This document shows positions 17,761 through 36,632 of a stretch of DNA of 64,000 nucleotides, piece after piece (the first letter of the stretch is position 1; every line of letters starts with the position of its first letter). The stretch spans positions 1,328,001-1,392,000 of the forward strand of contig JAEVLN010000014.1 in assembly GCA_018350325.1 (NCBI GenBank), written 5' to 3'. Made by a program: the position numbers and the translations under genes. The notes below the pieces were generated by a model, which saw only the letters and a program-made list of their open reading frames with translations, was not told the DNA's origin and ran no database searches. The stretch comes from Globodera rostochiensis (lineage: Eukaryota > Nematoda > Chromadorea > Rhabditida > Heteroderidae).

Positions 17761-17932
17761 ATTGCCAGGCTAACAGAGGGTAAGTGACATTAGAAAACGA
17801 AAATCAAAAATAATGTTTGGTAAACACAACAACAGTAAAAAATTCTTTTGGAATGAAGTTTTCTCGATAAATAACATAAAAATAAACATTAGAATTTGGA
17901 AATCAACAAATATATCACTAAACAACAACGCG

Positions 17933-19917
17933 TCACTTTCCCATTTTCTTCAATTTCTCCTTCCGCTTTTTGACTTTTTTGGGCACTTTAACGGCTCTCT
18001 TCTCCCTTTTGTCGTCCTTAACGGCATCCTTTCGCGCCTTTCGGGCGCTCGGCGATTCGCCCCTGAGCCGGACATATTTTTGATGGGACGCCTTCTTGTC
18101 CTGTTTGTCATGTTGCTGCTCTTTGTCGGCTTCACCCTCATCCAACACATCACTTTGTTCTCCATCCGACTCAAACGATATTTCGCTGTCCGTTTCATCA
18201 CCGGCTTCTTCTTCTTCTGACTCCAAAAGACGTTCATCATTTTCTAAACTTAAATGTCTTCAAAGTTAGTGCATTACTTTCAATCACCCTCCAAAGGCTT
18301 CTTCAAATCCTTGGCAATTGTCTTTTGAAACGGATTGTTCACTTCGGCCCCCTTCATCTCCATTTCGTAATCCCGTTCATAATGAGCAATGTTGTCCAGC
18401 TTGTGAGGAATATAAGCACTCATGAAAAGCGCGTCATCCGGAAGCAGTCCATCCATTCGTTCATTTTGCAAAATCCGTTCAAACGCCAAATCATCAATCA
18501 ACGGGTCAACAATTGCCTGCAAAATGATTAAATTTTAGTTCAAAATATGAAAAATATAAAAACCTCAAAAAGACGCTTCATTCCGAGAACAGCGCTCCCT
18601 CTATCCTTGAAAAAGCGGGTCACATTCCCGATGTCCATTCTTAGAAACTCCAACGAGTGTGGATGGTCATGTTCAACCGATTGGGACACGTCGATGATGA
18701 CGAGCTGTTGATTGTGGAGAAGAATGTTGTATTCGGACAAATCTACCAGGTTATTTACAAAGCTCAAAATAAAGAAATAAACAATTGTGGTGAAACCGAC
18801 CAGCGTGGACAAGACGGCATTTCCTGTACATAACACGCATAATAGTGACACAGTCCAAGTACAGTTTGTCAACTAATTCCGGACTCAGATCATCCGCATT
18901 CTTCAGCAACGGTGCGGCACATCCGTCTTCACCAATGAACTCCATCACCAGAACATTACCCTCAAAAGGCACGAGTCAACATAGCATAAATTGAATAATC
19001 TAATTAAAACCTTACCTTCAAATGCACCGGTTTCGGCACTGGCAGTCCCGCAAGAAACATTCGCTGCAAATTTCGAACCTCCTTTTCAGCCCAAACTGCA
19101 ACCATTTTGCGTGGATTACGGCGACAATATCCAGCGCGATAGCTAACAAAAAAAGGTTCTCATGAATAATTACAATAAATAAATCAGAGGAAATTACCGA
19201 TACTCCCCGGTCACATATCGATCCCTGTCCTTGAAGGTCAGAATGCTCGTCTTGTAAATTTTGATTGCCAAACTTCCGCTTTCCGTAACTCCACGATAAA
19301 CATTTGCTTCCTTGCCTGTACTAACGCAGCCCTCCACACTTTCGATTAAACCGCGTTGGATGAGTTGAAACAGAACGAGACGGGTCCGGGGATCGAGGAC
19401 TTGTTCAACCTTTTTGATCAAACATAGTTATACGGGTAGGGTTTGAATGTTTGGTAACCGTTGCTCTGTCTGATCGATCTCTGTTCCGTCGTTTTTGCTT
19501 TCCACTGTCGTTTTGGTTCATATGCGACTGAATAAATGCTTCGCCGCTGCGCAATGTCTGCGAACGCAAAGCGGCGGCTGTGTGTGTCGAGTCGACGTTC
19601 GGTGTTTGTCTATTTGGCTTAAAAACTGGTTGATTTGAACGAATACCAAAAATTAGAAAATACCCGATAATTCAACATGTTAGCCGATGTGAATTTCTTC
19701 GTTAAATCTAAAATTTCACCAGAGAATGAATGAATGGATTCTGTAATATGCTCTTTTTCATACCTCCTCCGAAGAAATCTTCACATTCGTCAGCCAAATC
19801 TTCATAGTCACTGGCACCTTCCTTCTGATCTTGGCAGTCAACATCACTCCCATCTTCAAATTGTTCGATTATCAGATCGCTTAACCGATTATCAACAAGG
19901 ACGTCGTCTGTGGTCAT
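17933..19917 (-). CDS. riok-1: Serine/threonine kinase/ATPase RIO1
   Basis: RIO-family kinase/ATPase needed for late 40S ribosome maturation. ATG at 19917 opens an acidic N-terminus ([16 protein letters not shown]). After an exon ending near SDRAT comes the RIO domain: [17 protein letters not shown], the P-loop-like [59 protein letters not shown] (hinge), [12 protein letters not shown] (catalytic loop, split by an intron) and [17 protein letters not shown] (metal-binding Asp). The tail is acidic then strongly basic ([17 protein letters not shown]), as in other RIO1 proteins. The EHDHPHS and [10 protein letters not shown] motifs are specific to RIO1 as against RIO2. About nine exons. Divergent from ORC4. 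Confidence 0.95.
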
Positions 19918-20272
19918 TTTTTTTTTGCTAAAAAGGGTTTACATTACATCGTAATCGTTTAAGTAGAAGCTTAGTAGACCAGAATATTGAAACAACGCAA
20001 AAAATCTGCATTTGTTTTAGAGCCCCTGGACCTGGATCCAGCCTGGATTTTTCCTGGATCCAGAATCCAAAAAATTGTGTTTTGTACATATTCAGCAGAT
20101 TTAAAGCGACTCGGCGATTTCTTAAGTCTCTTCATTTCATACTTCGCGTTACTCTATTTTTTATTTTCTTTTTTAAAAGTCTTCGTTCTAAAAATTATTG
20201 CGCCTTAGTAATATTAAAAAATTTAAATTAAAAATTTTTTTTTTTTGTTTTTCTGTCTGTTTTATTAAAGTG
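19918..20272. promoter_or_regulatory. Shared 355-bp region between divergent RIOK1 and ORC4
   Basis: The start codons of RIOK1 (minus) and ORC4 (plus) are only 355 bp apart, so this probably holds both promoters. It contains the 10-bp palindrome CTGGATCCAG twice, at 20032-20041 and 20054-20063, inside a CTGGATCC-rich stretch, then AT-rich DNA up to a TTATTAAAG acceptor-like site just before the ORC4 ATG. Confidence 0.5.
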
Positions 20273-22078
20273 ATGTGCGCCCGAAAGAAAAAAACACTTT
20301 CTAGCAGCCAAGTTGGGGACTTCATTTATGGATTAGACGATCAGAGAAAGTACGTAATTTCCGTGACTTTACACTTACATATTTATTCTCTTTAGTTTAT
20401 TGGAAAAACATTTGTTAGAATTCAATTCGAACAGAAGGGGCGGCTCCTGCCTCATCTCGGGCAGAAGGAATTCGGGAAAGACGCTTGTGCTCGACTCTCT
20501 CATTCGAATACACTTTCCCCCTGGCGGTGACGTGCGCGTCAAAAGAATTAATGGATCCGATTACAGCAGAAGTTTTGCCAAAACTTCAAAATTGTTTGGA
20601 CAGTTGGTCGAAGTAATGAATTACTCTTCAAAACTAAAATTTAAATTGATTTTTCAGAATTTAGAAGACCCTCTTTTGTTTGTGGTCGACCATTTTGAAC
20701 ATTTTGCATTGAAACTACAACAGAACTTTCTCTACAGCATTTTGAATGGCAGTAAAACTCGTCCTTGGTTTGTGATACTCATCGGGACAACAGAAGTGAG
20801 TTTGGCGGTCTTTTACGCATTTTAGCCTAATTTACTGATAATATTCATATCTTTGTGAATTAGCGTCGAATGCGGACACGTTTAAGAATATTTTTGAGAA
20901 ATTGTTACGGTCAAAAAACGTTGGAATGGTGCATTTATTTTGAATTTTGCCCCCCTCCCTTAAGGGAAAGGTACCCAAAAATAAAACTGAAATAGAAAAT
21001 GATGGCTACAAATTAACTTCAACAGAACAGCCTCACCTTGTTGGAGAAGCGAGTGAAGTCGCGGCTCTCGAGGCAAAAAATCAGTTTCAATGTGCCGTTC
21101 TCATTGGAAGAGATGGTTGAAGGATTTGGCAAAATGTTGGATTGCTCTTCCCTTCCGGAGCAAACGATTACGGCAAGTTACAAAGCTTCAACACAACTTT
21201 TTCCCCATCAAACAGGAGACAAAAAAGGGTAAAAAATGCAGAAAATTATTACGTAATTTGCATCTGCATTACACTGGATTTTGTTACGTGAAGAAGATTG
21301 TTATGCTGTTTGAGAGGGTTTGGCCAAAATACGAGCAAAGCGAAGTGCGTTTGTCGACTCTGCTTAGACTGTGTCTGCAAGCAGTCCTTCCAACAAAAGG
21401 AAAACAAAAGATGCTGAAATGTAAGTTGTTCACTGTTGCTACTTTCGGCACACACCGGACGTGGCCATAAAAGTTTCGAGTAGGAGCGAGGCAGGCCCGT
21501 AACCCCCCGGGGGGGGGGGGGGGCTTTTCCAATTTCTTCTCAAGCCAGGGCCGTAATTGGGCTAAATATTGCCAGAATTGGATATTCCAACCATCGGAAT
21601 TTATTTGTGCAAATTTGTTAGATTTTTTTCAAATTCATTTTAGCTTTGAGTTTGCGCCAACTCTGTCTGCTGAACTGCTTGGCTAGGTTGGAAGTGCGCA
21701 TGCGGCGCATCGCTTCCACTTATCAGGAAATTGCAAATGGTGTTAATTTTAGGTCGAAGCTGGGAATTGCCCCTGTTTTTTCAGAATACTTTCGATTTAC
21801 AAATGAGCACGAAAAATCAATGCGTGTGCGCATTATCGCGCTGTACAGAGACTTGGACGAATTGGCCTCTATTGGTGCACTGTCTTTGACGAAAAGGTCC
21901 GATTTTGGACAGATTGAATTCAGGTAAAGGAAACATTTGAGTTATTCACATTCATCCCGTTCCTCTTTTTCACAGAAAAGCTACGTCGAACGTCGAAGCT
22001 GGTGCCATTTTGAAAACAGTTGGCACAGGGAAAATTCCGTCGGTCGTCGAGGGATGGTTGCTTTCAGGAAATTTGTAG
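20273..22078 (+). CDS. orc-4: Origin recognition complex subunit 4
   Basis: AAA+ subunit of the ORC complex that marks replication origins and loads MCM. ATG at 20273 is followed by an 'initiator' helix (VGDFIYGLDDQRKNLLEKHL), Walker A ISGRRNSGKTLVL, a Walker B-like strand LLFVVDHFEHFALKL with D and H in place of the usual DE pair, and PWFVILIGTTE. The block SLTLLEKRVKSRLSRQKI is nearly identical to the LxLLEKRVKSRFSHRQI segment of animal ORC4 and decides the call. The winged-helix part follows (LRQLCLLNCLARLEV), ending WLLSGNL. The region 20950-21640 between the AAA+ and C-terminal parts is harder to splice by eye and includes an intron with a long G run near 21509-21523. Upstream non-coding exons are possible. 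Confidence 0.85.
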
Positions 22079-23749
22079 CCATTTTCTGAATTCTTTTGTT
22101 CTTTAAGACGAACATAAAAAAGGGCGCCTGCATTTTGTTTATATCCATTGATACTTAAATTGTAAACTTTTTTCCGGATAAAAAAATGAAAGTTAGCCGG
22201 TTTTGAAGCTGTTCTGGATCATTGCTCGCTTTTTATTCCAACGAACGTCAAACATTTTCTCCATCCGGTTTATGGGAAATGATATTTATTTGATGCCTTT
22301 CCCTTTGTCTGTTCTCCATTCGATTGCTTTTCCCCCGCTGCCATCAAATCCGACATATTGGGGGGGGGGGGGGATAATGAATTGGACGAGGGAAATCTGT
22401 CGGCGCGGACAGCGAAAGTCCAGAGCGGAGGGGAGATTCGCCGCACAAAAGAAGGGATGAGAGGGAAGAGGGGAATCGGTCCCCCCTCGGGGGAAGGGAA
22501 GGCATACAGATGGATGGGGAGATCGCCTGAGGCGATGTCTCCCCGCCGGGATGACCCACTTCAGCAGCTTTGCTGTAGCAGGAGAAATCCATTGCGAAGC
22601 TCCCCCCTACTCACACGTTCGCCCAGCGGGAAAGTGCCCGCCCATTGCATTCAGCAGCGGTGGGCTGGTCGAAGTGAATGGTTGCCGGCCACTCTCCTCT
22701 CTTGCGTCGCCTGCAGCGGTTGTTGATTCCCCCATTCTCTCCCCCTATGGATTGAAGCCCCCCTCCCCTCCCTCGCACCCCCAAAATTGCACTTTCGTTT
22801 TCGTAGAAACGCAATCTATGATCTGAATGAATTTTTATGCTAAATTAAAATAATTACATTACCTAATTTGCTTTCTGTTTTAAGTGTGTGATTTTTATTC
22901 ACAAATCATTCTGCTGAAACTCAATCAGAGGGAGGCGTCGACACTTCAGAATCTGAAAGGGGCATTTTGCCCATTTTTGACACAATTGGGCGAAGTTTGC
23001 CCCAAACTCCGGCAAACATAATGCAAATTCACCAAAAAACAACAATTTGTGCGAAAAAATTCACATCAATTTCACAACTGAAGGCCACGGTCGCCGCTTC
23101 TAACCCCGCCAAGAATTTAACTTTCTTGGAAAAGGTGCATTTTTGGGAAACAAAAGTTTTGGGCATTTTGCTTGCTCCAATCTAAACTTTGGTCGAATAA
23201 TTTGCTGCAATTCATTTCGCCTAAAGGCTAATACCATTTCGCCAAGATTCGTTTTTAAATTTGTTGACAAATTAATTAAGTATTTATATTTGTCAGTTCG
23301 AAAGGAAATTTTGAAAAAAAAAAAGATTTTTTTTTATTCTTTGGACTAACTTTTTTTTTTGGGGGGGGGGGAGTTTCCAAAAGTCGAGATGGAACGAATC
23401 GTTCTTGGCCCTTTCAAAGCCTTGCACCCGGTTAACCAAAAACTGATCTTGTGCAACTAAATGTACGTAAAAAAGGATTCGTAATACCAAAAAAGTTTCT
23501 ATTGCGTGATGGTTCCATCGACTAAACCTTAAATGGGGCCCTAATATTTTTGGACGAACATAAAAACAAAAAATGAATTAATAATTGGGATAAGCACCGG
23601 ATCAAGTTCGACCTTTATCAGTTCCATTATTTTCGGCATTTTACGCAGTTTTCCTTAAGCAGTTCTTCAGTGTCATCTGCACAATTCCTTATCCGACACT
23701 TCCGTCTCTCTGTGCCCGCTTCTTTTTGCTGGTCAATGACTAAACTCCC
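22079..23749. other. Intergenic region with one unassigned exon-like frame
   Basis: About 1.7 kb between ORC4 and the LRR gene. It has a GC-rich block (about 22330-22790) starting with a G run at 22361-22372, containing short frames without splice support. At 22880-23135 (plus) an open frame follows a TTTTAAG acceptor-like site and ends near a GTGCAT donor; it reads IFDTIGRSLPQTPANIMQIH and LKATVAASNPAKNLTFLEK. It looks protein-like but I cannot assign it. A G run lies at 23361-23371. Confidence 0.3.
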
Positions 23750-26700
23750 ATGGTTTGGCCCGTGTCGTGGCGACAATGTTCGAGTACATCAGAAATTTTT
23801 TACGATTGCTTATTTTTTCCGTTTAAGCGTTTGTCCGCCCATTCTGGTTTCGTCCTGACCTTGGCCACACTATCGGCCGTTTTTGCTTTTGCTTCTTGCG
23901 CCGATGCGCCTGCCGATCTGACCACAACGGTGGTGGTTTGTCCACTCAGTCTGAGCCAAGTCGGCTGCACTTGCAACGTCCTCTCACAAAGTCAATCGGT
24001 CCAAATTCTGTGCAACGGCACGCAACCCGACAAAGTGTGGGGCTTTTTGGACGGATTCGGCCCGAACATCGACAAATTGGCCATTCGACGCTGTCCGACC
24101 AACAATAAGAGCAGCACCTTGAAACAGTTGCTTCCTCTGAAGGTGTTTCACTAATCGTTCGGGGACTTCCAATTAATTCTAACAAGTCGTTTAGATTCGA
24201 AGTCTGGAGATCTCCCACTGCTCAATCGACCAAATCCAACCGAATGCCTTTGACGCCATCGCCGATTCGTTGGAAGAGTTGTCCCTTGACGGAAATGCCC
24301 TCACTTCGTTTCCGAAAATAAACAAATTGAAACGAATTCAATCTCTGAACTTCAATAGCAATTCGGTCGGTTCATTCGAATTTATAAAAATTAATCGTTT
24401 TGTGCGTTTAGATCAAAGAGGTGCCCGATTCGACTTTTACAGGGCTCAAGGAACTGCGATTTTTGCGGCTTAGAATGAATAACATCTGCAATCTGATGCC
24501 GTAAGTTTTTATTTTATACCATTCTTTTTCTTACGCGAATTTCTCCCGATTTGCTCATTTTTCACGACTAAATGGGAAAGGTAACGGAAAGAACATCCGA
24601 CGACAGCCGAAGTCAATTGGTCATCTCCGTTTGCTCCCTCCCCCCGCTAATAAGCCCACTGTTTGTTGTGCGAGAGTTGACGTGGGGGGGGGAGGGGAAG
24701 TGACCCAATTCGGGGAAAGATCCCCCCCCCCCCCCCCCGCCTTCTCCTCCTCCGATTAGCCATCTCCGACGCCATTCCTTTCTCTTTCCCACCCACTCCT
24801 TTGTTTATTGGGCATTCTTGCGATGGCTGTTCTCGCCGCTCGTTGTCTTCTTTATCGCTCTCTTTCGCTCTGATCCAATTCGATTTGATCTAATTCGCAC
24901 AATCGTAAACCCGCGAAATTCGATTGATTTTATCAACACAGAAATGAGATGGTTTATCCAAAAAAGAATATGGTTTAACCAAAGGGCGCTGCCAAAATGT
25001 TCGGGGGGGGGGGTCGGACAAAAAGATTAAAAGATACCCCGGAAAAAAATTAAATGTGATGTTGGGGTTTGACCCAGGGATGTGTAAAATTCAGGGGAGG
25101 GGGATTCATTAAAAGTTGTTTTGTCTGAGTTTGCAAATTCTAATTTCATTCAAAATACTTCAGGAATCTGTTGTCGGATCAGAAAGGCTCGCTCGAGCTG
25201 CTGGACCTGAGTTACAACTGTTTTTCGTCCGTCCCTTCCGCCGCTTTGCGCAACTGTGTCGAGCTCAGATGGCTCAACTTGGCCGGCAACGCCATCGAGG
25301 GCATTAAGCCGATGCAGTTTATGTCGCTGCCCAATCTCATCGAGCTTCGGCTGCATTCAAATGGACTGAAGCGTATCGCTACCAATGGCTTCATGAATGT
25401 GCCGGCGCTGCGTCACCTGTTCCTGCAGAACAACAAGTTAGGCATGCTGGATTCGGGCACGCTGCAGGCGTTCAAAGAACTTCAGCTGGTCGACTTGAAC
25501 TCCAACATTTTCTACAAGGCAATACGACTTGACGGATAGTGTAAAATGGACTGACTCAATTGGAGCTGCTGCCATATTTTTTACCCAATAAAAAGGAAGA
25601 CACGGGAGAGGGGGAAATTGGTTTGGGTTGAACTGAATCTTTTTGTGTACGCGTTGAAAATGTCTTGATTTACTTGTTTCCCTTGCACATGCAAGTTTTT
25701 TAAAGCCTTAATCAGATCAGTGGGTTTTCCCTGTTACGCCATTGAAACCGTTTGGCCACCCCCCCCCCCCCCCCCCTCCCAAAAGGGTATCTGAGCATTG
25801 CTAATAGCAGGTTTATGCTTTTACAATACTAATGTTTCTCCAATGTTCAGATTCCATCCTTCAAAGACATGTTGGAGTTGGTTGAAATTCGACTGCACAA
25901 CAACCAAATTCGCAGCATCGAAACGTTGGCATTCAGCGGAATTCCAAAGCTGCGGCGCATCCTTTTGCACAACAACCAAATTGAGACAATTGCGAGGAAC
26001 AGCTTCGACTCGCTGGACAACCTCGAAGTGTTGATTCTGTACAACAATTATCTGACTGTTATCGGTTAGGCTTCCATAATGTTTAAGTGTTTTTATTTCC
26101 TCTCTACAGAAAAGGGCGTTCTCGACGGCGTTAAGGGGTTGAAGAATCTGATATTGCGCAACAATTCGGTGGAGGAGTTGAGCAGAGATTCGTTTGCTTC
26201 GGTGCCCGAATTGACTATGTTGGATTTGAGCGACAATGAATTACGAACTCTGAGGTCGGGCACGTTCGTTCCGCTGCAGCGTTTGCATTTGTTGTCGTTG
26301 GCGAACAACGGAATTGAGACGGTGGAGAAGGGCACCTTCGATGGGAAGGTGGACAACGTTTTACTCGACGGTGAGTGGCAAGTTTAACACTGGTAGTGTT
26401 GACTAAGAACGGTGTCGACTTCTCACGTGAAATTTGTCTTCCTTCTTTAGGAAATCCTCTCCGCTGTGACGCTCAACTGGATTGGTTCATCTCCTGGCTG
26501 GTCAAAAACAGAGTTCGAACGTTTATGCCGAATCAACCCGAAATCCAATGCGCCTCGCCGGAGGAAAACAAAGGCAAACGACTTAAGGATTTGATGATCG
26601 AAAAAAGCAACATCACCGAGGCATTGGTCAATTCGTTCAATGTAAGTCCATTAATTCTGCAACAAAAAAAAGGGTGTGTCGGACCCGGATATCAATCATT

Positions 26701-28265
26701 TCAGATCGAAAGATCTTTTACCATGTTTTAACCGTACTTTTCAGTCGATGAATTTGGCCCGTGGTTCTGAGGGGAACGCTGCAGCACAAAACTTGCTGAA
26801 GATGTTGCCGGGTATTACTAGACAAGTGAAAGGAGCTCAGATTGGCACCGAAGTGCTTGGGTCGCTGGCCGAAAGTTTCCCGGAGATTCGCAGCCTTCCC
26901 GGAATGCGACTAATCCCGACAACGATCCATTCGCAGCACAAATCGAACGGGAAAACGCTGAATGCCGCAATAGATCAGGTGGGGATCATCATACACTCCC
27001 GGAAAGGGAAGGATCGAAGCGCCTGCAGAACTGAACAAATTGAACTCTTTTAGTTTTCTGAGCCTTTGGTGAAATTTGCTACGGGCGCTACTCCGTCGAG
27101 TTCGGATGTCAGCAAATTGCTCTCATCCATCCCCGATTTGGTGGTAAACATTCCTGGGGTGGGCGGCGTGGACATAAGCAAGGTTTTTTTCGCTGGTTAT
27201 TGTGATAACAATTCGACTTTATTCCTTCCATTCACAATTAGCTTAACCCTTCGCTGGTCGAGCACGTGATGAATGGAGGCCAAATTCCGGGCATTCCCAA
27301 AGAGACGTTAGACCGCCTTGTCAAGCAGTACATGCAACAGTTGTATGTCGCGGCCGCACAAGCGCAAGGTCGCACCACCACGGAGTTTCCCCCGCTTCCC
27401 ACGGGCACCGATCCTTCCAAATTTCTGCGGCCAATCTCTGAATTGCCCAACGGGATGATTCAAAGTGTGGTGCAGAACAAGCCTCTCCCCCACCTCACCT
27501 CGGAGCAGACCGAAGTCATCAAAGTACGTTTGTATGGCATTGTTTATAAAAGTTGCTGAACATTCTCATTTAGCAATATTACGTGCAACAATTGCCCTCA
27601 TCACCGGGTGACATCAACAAATTCGTGGCCGTCAACAACAGTGGCGAACCCTTCAATATGACTGGCATTTTGCCGCCCAGAGCGTTACAGATGATGAAAT
27701 TTTTGCCGCCCAATTACGATATGAGCAAAATTCCGCCGGAGGTGACCAAGCAGGTGTTGCGTGGGGAAATGCCCGACTTGACGAAGTTGCCGTCGGACCT
27801 GCACCAATGGATCAAGGACAACCTTGACCGGCTAGTTGCCTCATTGGAGAATAGTGTTTGTTTGAACAACCCCGAATTTGGATTTGTTCAAGCATTGCCT
27901 CGTTTTTGCAGTCCGACCTGAGCATTGACGATATTCTGAAGAAGTTGCCCACCTTCGAGAACCCGCCCATGTCCACATTTTCGCCTTACGACATCAACAA
28001 AATTGATTCGGATTTGGTGGTCCAGCAACGAAACGAGGACGAAAAGAATGAGCGCTACTGGCGCATTTTCGCGGCCTGTGCTTTGGGCCTGGCGGGTGCT
28101 GTGACGTTGGGCGTGTTGAGTGCCTTCTTCTGGTGCCTGAGACGGAGCAGACATACGCCGAACCTTCCAATGGTACCGGCAATGGCCGTCGACGGAGTCG
28201 GAGCCCTTCCCTCGGTGGTCCGTGAACAGAGCTTTCGCCCGTCCGCCTCTTCCACGCTCAAGTGA
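23750..28265 (+). CDS. Extracellular leucine-rich-repeat transmembrane protein (eLRRon, LET-4/EGG-6-like)
   Basis: Single-pass type I protein. ATG at 23750 opens a long N-terminus with the hydrophobic stretch FVLTLATLSAVFAFASCA near residues 34-52, taken as the signal peptide core; an unseen splice could give a shorter leader. A cysteine-rich N-cap (VCPLSLSQVGCTCN) precedes roughly 13 LRRs of the LxxLxLxxNxL type, for example LEELSLDGNALTSFP, LELLDLSYNCF, LEVLILYNNYL and LTMLDLSDNEL. The C-cap starts NPLRCDAQLDWFISWL. An unusually long juxtamembrane part of about 400 residues follows, rich in Pro/Leu (GVGGVDISKL, LPPNYDMSKIPPEV). Then come a membrane segment (IFAACALGLAGAVTLGVLSA) and a 40-residue cytoplasmic tail ending SSTLK. 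In C. elegans such eLRR proteins organise apical extracellular matrix and eggshell. About 12 exons, some introns with G/C runs. Confidence 0.75.
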
Positions 28266-28559
28266 TCAGTTGATCGGAATCAGTCAGTGCATCCCTTGTC
28301 CATTCCTTTAAGCAATCGTCGATCGGGTTCTGACCACAAATCCTCCCATTCCTAACTCTGTTATCTGTTAGAATTTGGACATGCTAGACCCTCCTTTTTA
28401 CTGAGTTATTGTTTATTCGTTACTTAAACATTCCTATAAAGCCCTCCCTATTCATTCCTGTGCCGACAATTCCTTACTTTAGTGTCCCACATTTTCATAT
28501 TTTTGCATTTTAATGTTTTTACCGCTTAACCATTTATCCAATAATTGAAGCGAATATAA

Positions 28560-28565
28560 AATAAA
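28560..28565 (+). terminator. AATAAA signal, LRR gene 3' end
   Basis: AATAAA on plus, about 295 nt after the LRR stop codon, in an AT-rich stretch. First good match downstream of the gene. Confidence 0.5.
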
Positions 28566-28614
28566 AGGAATAAGACATTTATGAATCAAATCTTTGAAGT
28601 TTTAACTTTCAAAA

Positions 28615-28620
28615 TTTATT
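28615..28620 (-). terminator. AATAAA signal, MYT1-like gene 3' end
   Basis: AATAAA on minus (TTTATT on plus), about 290 nt after the stop of the MYT1-like gene and only some 50 nt from the facing signal at 28560. Confidence 0.5.
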
Positions 28621-28905
28621 CGCATTTTAATGTAACAGGGCAAATGATTCAATTTAACGTTGGTCAGTGGACGTGAAAATATATTAAGAAAAAAGAAAAC
28701 TGCACGAAAGTATGGAAAGTGTCGGAAGATATTTAAAAAAATGGTTCCGTTTTGAGACAAAAAGACGGGATAATATACAAACATTTAAAGCTTAACCAGA
28801 GACATTGAAGAAGTATTCCGGAGGGACTGTGAAGCCAATTAAAATGAATTCGGTCGCAATTTACTGCAAATGATAGGACTGGTCCACTCGGCCTGATCGG
28901 ACATT

Positions 28906-35200
<6,295 letters not shown>

Positions 35201-36632
35201 TGAAAATGCAATTGAAAGGTTCGGTTTGTTTTTACCATTTAAAAATGATGGAAATAATTTGTTTTATTTAATAAAAAGAGAAACAAATTGTCTGTTTGGG
35301 GGGGGGAGGGGTTATGTGAAGAAATTGCTTTGTAATAGTTGGGGGGAATAAGCGATTAAACGCGGAAAGTGAGAGAAGGGGAGGGGGGGGGGGGAATTGC
35401 CAGAAATTTGGGCAAAGCGTTGAAATTTCAAATGGACAAAAATTGGGGGATTTTGTGGCTTAAGAAGGCCAAAGAGTGAATGAAGATGACGAAGGAACAG
35501 CGGAAGGGAGGGAAAGAATTGTTGGAGAGAAGGCGGGGGGCGAGGCCAACTTCCCCCCCCCCCCCCCCGACAACTCATTCCCCGGGCAAATACCGTCTCA
35601 GCCCCCGAGGGGTGGATGAGCCGATGTGAAGCGAAAAAGGAACGGAATTTCCTTGCCTCCTTCAGCCGAACATTCATTCTTCGAAGACGTTTTGGGTTTG
35701 GAGGGAAAGGAAGAAGATGGGCCGAGGGGGACGAGGGGGACGAGGGGATGGGAATGGATGGGCAAAAGGAAAGGGGGGGGGGTGTAAGTTGGGATGGGCG
35801 GGAAGTAAGCGCCGTGGGGGTGAGGGGGGGGGGGGGGGAGGGGGGGGAGTTTCCCCACATTTGGCCGAGTCAAAGCAGCCAATGGGCGACGAGCAAAGTG
35901 AAAGAGCAGGGAAGAATAAGAAGAATGAAGAAGTTGTTTTAGATGAAGAATGCGGGGATGGAGGGATGGAGGGAGGCGGGGAAGGGGGCGGGGGGGGGGG
36001 AGATGGGGGAAGAGGAGGGGGGGGGGGATGGGAGTAGGGGGAGGGGCTGAACGTGATGGGATGGGATGATGGCATGTTCGGGGGGGAGGGGAAGGGGGGT
36101 GCCGGGTGCTTGTTGATTGAATGTAAAAGTGCAATCGAAACAATTTTTGAAGCCGTCGAATTTGGCACAAATAATTTATTTAAGCGTCTAGCAACAAAAA
36201 CTTTGGCACTAAAACAAAAGAAAAAAGTTCGCTGAGTACGAAATGCCCTGAGGGGCACCCAAATGGAAAAAGAATTTCGAATTGTCGCACGTCCGTCCCT
36301 CCCTCCCTTTTCCCGCCTTATCGCACGCCAAATCCTTTAATTAGAGTTTCAGGGTGTGCCAAACTTTGCGCTTTCGGCGATCTCTGAAGGGGACGAATGG
36401 AGGGCCAAATCCCCCGAGGGATTTCTCGAAGAAAATCTTTTAATTATGGCATTAAAAGGGAATTTGGGGGGGGGGGGAGAGGCGGGAAGAGGGCAAAGAT
36501 AAAAGAAAGTGAGGAGAGGAGAGGGGAGGAGAGAGAATGTGCCAAAAGGGGAGAAAAAAGAAGAAAACAAAAAAGAAGAGAACGCACAACCGAGAGAAAG
36601 TGGAGGGAAGAAGAATCACCCAAATGCCATTG

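Larger units (their letters stand above)
28266..28905. other. Convergent 3' ends of LRR and MYT1-like genes
   Basis: The 640 bp between two converging stop codons should be two 3' UTRs meeting. Facing polyadenylation signals lie about 50 nt apart (listed separately). No gene seen. Confidence 0.6.

Noticed and set aside
35312..36258. Overlapping proline/serine-rich frames of 180-194 codons on minus
   Set aside because: Homopolymer-driven, in several frames at once, with no domain.
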